From assembly GCA_024643825.1 (NCBI GenBank), contig JAHEME010000076.1, forward strand, positions 1 through 9,474: a stretch of 9,474 nt of DNA. Direction: 5' to 3'. Source of the stretch: Chloroflexota bacterium (GTDB lineage: Bacteria > Chloroflexota > Anaerolineae > Aggregatilineales > UBA3940). The notes beneath the pieces are model-generated. The model was not told the DNA's origin. It worked only from the letters and a program-made list of their open reading frames with translations, and ran no database searches. A program made the position numbers and the translations under genes. Below are positions 5,750 to 9,474 of the stretch, piece after piece (the first letter of the stretch is position 1; each line of letters opens with the position of its first letter).

Positions 5750-6127
5750 GTGGCTCATGATGTGCTTATTGTGGACGACGATCTGGGAATGCGCGAGATA
5801 TTGGGATCGATCTGCGGCCTGATCGATGTACCGTGCCGTTTTGCTATCCACGGTGAGGAGGCCCTCAAGGAGGTCAAGAACGCACGTCCCGGTCTGATCC
5901 TGCTCGACCTCATGATGCCCGTCATGAGTGGTCAGGAAGTCCTTCAGCATCTGAAGGCTGCCCCGGAGACCGCACAAATCCCGGTCATTGTGTTCACCGC
6001 TGCGCGGTTGAGCAAGAATCAAATAGATGCTCTTTCCATCCCGCAATCAATGATTCTGTTCAAGAGTGAGATAGGGTTGGAGGACATCCGTGATGCGATC
6101 ATCGCTGGCTTGAAGGTGATGGTCTGA
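5750..6127 (+). CDS. Single-domain response regulator (receiver protein) 1
   Basis: This is a stand-alone CheY-like receiver of 125 residues with no output domain. The acidic pocket is VDDD (Asp9/Asp10), the phospho-acceptor is Asp53 in LLDLMMP, the switch Thr is Thr83, and Lys105 is in LFKSE. The Pro that usually follows the Lys is absent. It would accept phosphate from a histidine kinase and act by protein contact; no kinase is present in the window. I chose GTG at 5750 because GAAGGGG (5734-5740) lies at ribosome-site distance and the resulting N-terminus aligns residue for residue with the paralogue at 6257. ATG at 5732 and TTG at 5699 are in-frame alternatives with poorer signals. The gene is paralogous to the downstream receiver. 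Confidence 0.85.
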   Translation: MAHDVLIVDDDLGMREILGSICGLIDVPCRFAIHGEEALKEVKNARPGLILLDLMMPVMSGQEVLQHLKAAPETAQIPVIVFTAARLSKNQIDALSIPQSMILFKSEIGLEDIRDAIIAGLKVMV

Positions 6128-6183
6128 GCTTCTCGGAGGGCTGCCAGCCGATCCAGTCATACCTAATGGAATGAACCTGTTAC

Positions 6184-6211
6184 TTGCACAACGTTATGTT
6201 TTGGTTAGAAT
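6184..6211 (+). promoter_or_regulatory. Candidate promoter of receiver gene 2
   Basis: TTGCAC (6184-6189, 3 of 6) and TAGAAT (6206-6211, 5 of 6) are separated by 16 bases. The start point would be near 6218, and GAGGAA (6247-6252) gives a ribosome site for the ATG at 6257. The two receiver genes may therefore be expressed separately despite their proximity. Confidence 0.35.
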
Positions 6212-6256
6212 GAAATATGTAAAAGGGATGTTTAGTAAGAGGAACTGAGGAAACCT

Positions 6257-6832
6257 ATGACCGCTGACATTCTCATCGTCGATGATGAGCCAGCCGTACG
6301 AGAATTACTCAAGCTGGTGGTTCGCACGATGGACATGCCATTTCGCGAGGCACAGGACGGCATCGATGCGCTGGAAAAAATCGAGGCTGACCCACCGGCG
6401 ATGATCATTCTGGATGTCATGATGCCGCGTATGGATGGCCTGACTCTTCTCAAGAAATTGCGCACCCAGGCGGAGACCGCGGCCATTCCGGTGCTGCTCT
6501 TCACCGCCTTCCGGGTTCCTTCGCAGGATATCGAAGACCTGAATATGCCGCCTTCGATGATTATGAACAAAGGCTCAATGTCTGTCTCCGCCATTCGTGC
6601 TGCTGTGCGGGATTCGCTGAAAAAACCACAGCCCAAGCCGGAGCGCGCACCAGTGATGCAGCCACCCATCCCGGCACGCCCACCACAAACGGCACAGCAG
6701 TTGCTGCCTGCGCAGCGCCTTGCGCCAGCAGCTTCGCAACTCGGATCATCTGCACATCCCTTGTCTACCCCGCCAATGCGGGCCTCCCAGCCACCTGCGC
6801 CCCTGACGCAAAAACCCCTCGACGCAAAATAA
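6257..6832 (+). CDS. Single-domain response regulator 2 with a Pro-rich C-terminal tail
   Basis: Residues 1-122 form a receiver domain with LIVDDEP (6-12), phospho-acceptor Asp53 in ILDVMMP, Thr83 and Lys105 in MNKGS. The Asp53/Thr83/Lys105 coordinates are identical to those of receiver 1, and Pro is again missing after the Lys, so the two genes are old tandem duplicates. Residues 123-191 form a low-complexity tail with about 18 Pro plus many Ala and Gln, and no recognisable DNA-binding domain. The tail may be a flexible linker or a protein-docking segment. A strong ribosome site (GAGGAA) precedes the ATG, and a terminator follows. No kinase or output partner is adjacent. Confidence 0.9.
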   Translation: MTADILIVDDEPAVRELLKLVVRTMDMPFREAQDGIDALEKIEADPPAMIILDVMMPRMDGLTLLKKLRTQAETAAIPVLLFTAFRVPSQDIEDLNMPPSMIMNKGSMSVSAIRAAVRDSLKKPQPKPERAPVMQPPIPARPPQTAQQLLPAQRLAPAASQLGSSAHPLSTPPMRASQPPAPLTQKPLDAK

Positions 6833-6842
6833 GCAATCATCC

Positions 6843-6873
6843 CGCCGCCCGCTAGTAGGCGGCGTTTCCTTTC
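6843..6873 (+). terminator. Rho-independent terminator after receiver gene 2
   Basis: CGCCGCC (6843-6849) and GGCGGCG (6858-6864) form a 7 bp GC stem with an 8-base loop, followed by TTTCCTTTC. It starts 10 bases after the stop codon. The T-tract is interrupted by CC, but the position and stem are convincing. Confidence 0.65.
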
Positions 6874-6892
6874 GATCACACCCTACGCCAAC

Positions 6893-6921
6893 TTGTCCCA
6901 CCCTCTACACAGCACTACAAT
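6893..6921 (+). promoter_or_regulatory. Promoter of lhgO, placed for a leaderless mRNA
   Basis: TTGTCC (6893-6898) and TACAAT (6916-6921, 5 of 6) are separated by exactly 17 bases. The -10 box ends 7 bases before the ATG at 6929, so transcription should begin at or next to the start codon. No Shine-Dalgarno sequence is present in front of that ATG. Confidence 0.55.
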
Positions 6922-6928
6922 CGCCGCT

Positions 6929-8143
6929 ATGAGCGAAACATCTTCCCCCGTGAACCTGACCGTGATCGGCGGTGGCATTGTGGGCCTCGCCACCGCGCGC
7001 GAGGCGTTGATCCGCCACCCCGATTGGCGCGTGCTGGTGCTGGAAAAAGAGCCGCAGATCGCCGCGCACCAATCGGGGCATAACAGCGGCGTTCTCCATG
7101 CGGGCATCTACTACACACCCGGATCATTCAAGGCGCGCGCCAGCGGCCAAGGCCGCCGCCTGCTGATCGACTACTGCGCGCAAAAGGGCATCGCTACCCG
7201 GCTGTGCGGCAAGCTGATCGTGGCGCTGGATGAGTCGGAGCTACCCCGCCTGGACGACCTGCATCAGCGCGGCCTCGCCAACGACGTCCCCGGATTGGAG
7301 CGCGTCGGCCCGGAACGCATCCGCGAGATCGAGCCGAATGCCGCAGGGATCGCGGGATTGTGGTCGCCGGGGACGGGCATCGTCGATTACGTGCAGGTCG
7401 CCCACGCTTACGCTGATGACATCCGGGCGGGCGGCGGGGAAGTCCTGACAGGCCAGCGAGTCGAGTCGATCCGCGAAGCAGGCGAAGAGGTCATCATCAC
7501 CGCGAACACCGGGCTGGAAGTCGCCGCCCGGCAGGTGATCGCCTGCGCAGGGTTGCAGGGAGACCGCGTTGCGCGGCTCAGTGGAGTCGAAACCTCGATG
7601 CACATCGTCCCGTTTCGCGGCGACTATTACGCGCTCACGCCGGAGGCGCGCCCGCTGGTAAATGGGCTGATCTACCCTGTTCCCGATCCACGTTTCCCCT
7701 TCCTGGGCGTTCACTTCACGCGCACGATCCATGACGAAGTGTGGGCAGGCCCGAACGCAGTGCTGGCCTTTGCGCGCGAGGGCTACCGCCGCACCGATCT
7801 GAATCTGCGTGATCTATCGGAAGTGCTGCGCTTCCCCGGCTTCTGGCGGATGGCGAGCAAATTCTGGCGCACGGGTCTGATGGAGATGTGGCGCGACTAT
7901 GTGAAATCCGCCTATGTGCGCGAGATGCAGAAGTACGTCCCTGACGTAAAGCCCTCCGATGTAGTCACCGGGCACAGCGGGGTGCGTGCGCAGGCCCTCA
8001 ACGCTGACGGCAGCTTCGTCGATGACTTCATGATCGCGCAGCGTGGGCGCGTCACCCATGTGCAGAACGCGCCCTCCCCCGGCGCAACTTCGTCGATGGT
8101 CATTGGGCGCATGATCATGGATCGAGTCAGTGAACTGGCATAA
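6929..8143 (+). CDS. lhgO: L-2-hydroxyglutarate oxidase/dehydrogenase
   Basis: This 404-residue FAD flavoprotein oxidises L-2-hydroxyglutarate to 2-oxoglutarate, recycling the by-product of promiscuous dehydrogenases. In E. coli (LhgO, 422 residues) electrons go to the membrane quinone pool. Motifs seen are the dinucleotide-binding VIGGGIVGLA (12-21) with Glu39 of VLVLEKE at the end of strand 2, then SGHNSGVLHAGIYYTPGS, which is typical of the L2HGDH/LhgO branch of the DAO fold. PFRGDYY, GVHFTR and a C-terminal GHSGVRAQ and NAPSPGATSSM complete the family pattern. ATG at 6929 is preferred over in-frame TTG at 6893, because that TTG lies in the promoter. No kinase or carbon-starvation gene (the E. 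coli csiD/gab context) is nearby, so it appears monocistronic. Confidence 0.93.
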   Translation: MSETSSPVNLTVIGGGIVGLATAREALIRHPDWRVLVLEKEPQIAAHQSGHNSGVLHAGIYYTPGSFKARASGQGRRLLIDYCAQKGIATRLCGKLIVALDESELPRLDDLHQRGLANDVPGLERVGPERIREIEPNAAGIAGLWSPGTGIVDYVQVAHAYADDIRAGGGEVLTGQRVESIREAGEEVIITANTGLEVAARQVIACAGLQGDRVARLSGVETSMHIVPFRGDYYALTPEARPLVNGLIYPVPDPRFPFLGVHFTRTIHDEVWAGPNAVLAFAREGYRRTDLNLRDLSEVLRFPGFWRMASKFWRTGLMEMWRDYVKSAYVREMQKYVPDVKPSDVVTGHSGVRAQALNADGSFVDDFMIAQRGRVTHVQNAPSPGATSSMVIGRMIMDRVSELA

Positions 8144-8216
8144 GCAGGGAACAGGGCCTTGTACCGCGCAAATCCACCCCACGCTAATTCGACCCTGCCC
8201 GGAAAACTGCGTACCC

Positions 8217-8245
8217 TTGACGCCGCAGGGAGAACAGTTTACACT
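8217..8245 (+). promoter_or_regulatory. Promoter of the DUF7793-like gene
   Basis: TTGACG (8217-8222, 5 of 6) and TACACT (8240-8245) are separated by 17 bases, with a start point near 8252. An mRNA leader of about 55 bases would carry AGGAG (8291-8295), 11 bases before the ATG. Otherwise the gap after lhgO (8144-8306) shows no clear terminator. Confidence 0.55.
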
Positions 8246-8306
8246 CGAATTTCGCCATCGGAAATAGAGTTGGTTGGTTGTATGATACACAGGAGTTATA
8301 GCAGCA

Positions 8307-8699
8307 ATGCTGGCAGATGCGGTGATTATTGGATTTGGCAGGGTCTGGAAAGATGAGAATGGCATTGTCAATCTGCGACCCGCCGATGGCGTAACTCTTA
8401 CGCGCGAGATGGTTGTGGAAATACTGGACACCTACAAATTCCTCAATGGCGGGAAGAAGGCTCTGGTACTGGTGAACGTCCAGGGATGGCAGGCAGCTTC
8501 CCCCGCCAGGGATAGTCAGGTGCTCATGGCAAGTGAGGCAGGAGCAGAGGTCCATCAAGCAGCCGCGTTTCTGGTCGATTCACCTGTCAGCAAAATTATC
8601 GTCAACTTCTGGATACGCGTGCACAGGCCGCTCTTCCCCACGCGGGCGTTCACAGAGAAAGACTCCGCTATCGAATGGCTCCAGGGCTACCGGGATTGA
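8307..8699 (+). CDS. DUF7793-like (STAS/SEC14-like) small protein
   Basis: This 130-residue soluble protein has no signal peptide or membrane segment. The layout is an N-terminal beta segment (about 5-25: GRVWKDENGIVNLRP), GVTLTREMVVEILDTYKFL, a strand ALVLVNVQGW (52-61), a helix, then AAFLVDSPVSKIIVNFWI (85-102) and HRPLFPTRAFTEKDSAIEWL (105-124). This pattern, with an SPVSK/R segment and an FPTR-F-T-A-WL ending, is what I recall of DUF7793, a STAS-like family of unknown function common in environmental bacteria. STAS-like proteins often act by protein-protein contact in signalling. The two receivers lie about 1.5 kb away, but a link is not shown. It has its own promoter. Confidence 0.7.
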   Translation: MLADAVIIGFGRVWKDENGIVNLRPADGVTLTREMVVEILDTYKFLNGGKKALVLVNVQGWQAASPARDSQVLMASEAGAEVHQAAAFLVDSPVSKIIVNFWIRVHRPLFPTRAFTEKDSAIEWLQGYRD

Positions 8700-8893
8700 G
8701 ATCGAACGATCCGCTTCCGGTGGAACACTCCCCCTCTTCGTAACCCTGCTCCCCTATCTGAATTCTCCTCAGGCTGCCCTGCCCGGTAACAACCTACCAG
8801 CAGCAAGAAAATCCATCCAATAGATGTTTCCTCCAGCTTTGCAGCAAATTGGCTGATCCAGTTGTCAGGGCGAGATATTTGTTGTAGCATAAT

Positions 8894-8917
8894 AAATAAC
8901 TGACTGGTCAGTTATTT
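8894..8917. promoter_or_regulatory. Perfect 11+11 bp palindrome, TetR-type candidate operator
   Basis: The arm AAATAACTGAC (8894-8904) is repeated inverted, without mismatch, at 8907-8917 across a two-base centre. Upstream, TTGTCA (8862-8867) and TAGCAT (8885-8890) are 17 bases apart, so the element would overlap that start point. A second possible -10, TATACT, follows at 8919-8924. The length, symmetry and location are typical of TetR-family repressor sites, and the likely target is the gene at 8975. No regulator gene is visible. It may lie beyond the right edge or elsewhere. Confidence 0.6.
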
Positions 8918-8974
8918 CTATACTAAGAGAGGGAATGGCAGAGCGCCATCCCCCAGCAATGAGGGAGGTACGCC

Positions 8975-9474
8975 ATGAGCGATGCAGTACGATCCACTGG
9001 CAATGCGCCGAATCAGGAAGGGAGGCAAGACTTCCAGCCGTCACCCCCGTCGGGACTGTTGAAGCGGCTGCTGAAGCTCCCTGCCGTCCTGTACCGGGCG
9101 CACCTCGGCTGGCTGCTGACAGGGCACTTCCTGATGCTGGCTCATGTTGGCCGAAAAAGCGGGAAGGAGTACGAGACTGTCGTCGAGGTGGTCAAGCACG
9201 ACCGGGAGCGTGGACGCTGGATCGTCGCCTCTGGCTGGGGACCGACGGCCCAGTGGGTTCAGAACCTCAAAGCGCACCCCCGCACGCGGATCACCGTTGG
9301 GGCGCGCATGCTTGAAGTCAGGGCCGTATTTCTCTCCCCGGAGGAGGGTAAGGAATATCTGGCCGATTACATCCGCCGCTACCCGGTGGTGATGCGCATG
9401 ATTCTGCGTGCGCTTGGCTATTCCCGCGAAATCGTGGCATCATCTGATCTCGTATCGTTCGCGGCGGCGGCCTT
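8975..9474 (+). CDS. Nitroreductase-family deazaflavin (F420)-dependent oxidoreductase, 5' part
   Basis: This frame is open to the window edge (166 codons). After a variable, Gln/Pro-containing N-terminus (1-26) it reads LYRAHLGWLLTGHFLMLAHVGRKSGK, then ETVVEVV, WIVASGWGPTAQWVQNLKAHPRTRITVG, and LSPEEGKEYLADYIRRYP. The GRKSGK segment, the SGWG-AxWxxNLxAxP segment and the length are hallmarks of the DUF385/Ddn-like split-barrel family. These proteins bind F420 (or a related flavin) and reduce quinones, nitro compounds or unsaturated metabolites. Substrate and cofactor are inferred from family. GGAGGT (8964-8969), five bases before the ATG, fixes the start. The gene continues past the window, and the upstream palindrome suggests repressor control. 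Confidence 0.85.
   Translation, partial: MSDAVRSTGNAPNQEGRQDFQPSPPSGLLKRLLKLPAVLYRAHLGWLLTGHFLMLAHVGRKSGKEYETVVEVVKHDRERGRWIVASGWGPTAQWVQNLKAHPRTRITVGARMLEVRAVFLSPEEGKEYLADYIRRYPVVMRMILRALGYSREIVASSDLVSFAAAA

Noticed and set aside
6232..6879. - strand open frame of 215 codons over receiver gene 2
   Set aside because: It is the antisense shadow of a receiver gene with all catalytic residues, and it also crosses the terminator.
7814..8431. - strand open frame of 205 codons over the lhgO 3' end
   Set aside because: It is antisense to conserved lhgO motifs and to the start of the DUF7793-like gene, and no domain is recognisable.
8935..9315. ATG-started + frame of 126 codons at the right end
   Set aside because: The frame starting at 8975 has a strong ribosome site and clear F420-family motifs. 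The 8935 frame is an overlapping shadow.
1..9474. CRISPR arrays, tRNA or rRNA genes, transposases, integrases
   Set aside because: No spaced direct repeats, no cloverleaf with a T-loop motif, and no DDE or tyrosine recombinase motifs were found on either strand.

Overview
The window is a bacterial chromosome segment in two compositional parts. Bases 1 to about 3060 are visibly AT-richer and carry a complete, tightly packed three-gene DNA modification island on the + strand: an EcoRII-type restriction endonuclease, a Dcm/EcoRII-type cytosine-5 methyltransferase, and an HhH-GPD DNA glycosylase resembling the archaeal Mig thymine-DNA glycosylase. The methyltransferase and glycosylase genes overlap by 23 bases, as dcm and vsr do in E. 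coli, but the repair enzyme is from an unrelated family. The likely logic is: the nuclease cuts foreign DNA, the methylase protects self DNA, and the glycosylase removes the T of T:G mismatches left when 5-methylcytosine deaminates. This reading rests on motifs and gene order and has not been tested.

From about 3060 onward the DNA is GC-richer and holds ordinary host-type genes. These are a GH1 beta-glycosidase (- strand, tail-to-tail with and overlapping the glycosylase), an alpha/beta hydrolase, two paralogous single-domain response regulators (the second with a Pro-rich tail), an L-2-hydroxyglutarate oxidase (lhgO), a small DUF7793-like (STAS/SEC14-like) protein, and the start of a deazaflavin/F420-type nitroreductase-family protein that runs off the right edge.

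The sequence suggests a member of the Chloroflexota or another high-GC, F420-using lineage. The basis is the F420-type reductase, the DUF7793-like protein, the GH1 subtype with an HHFTNP motif, the free-standing receiver proteins, and a promoter placed as for a leaderless mRNA. No phylogenetic marker is present, so this assignment is tentative.

Several regulatory elements are readable. There is a dyad in the -35 region in front of the restriction gene, an inverted repeat at the predicted start point of the GH1 gene, and a perfect 11+11 bp palindrome in front of the F420-type gene. Good sigma70-like promoters precede GH1, a possible 26-codon leader ORF, lhgO and the DUF7793-like gene. A hairpin terminator follows the second response regulator. 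No RNA genes, CRISPR arrays, transposases or integrases were seen.
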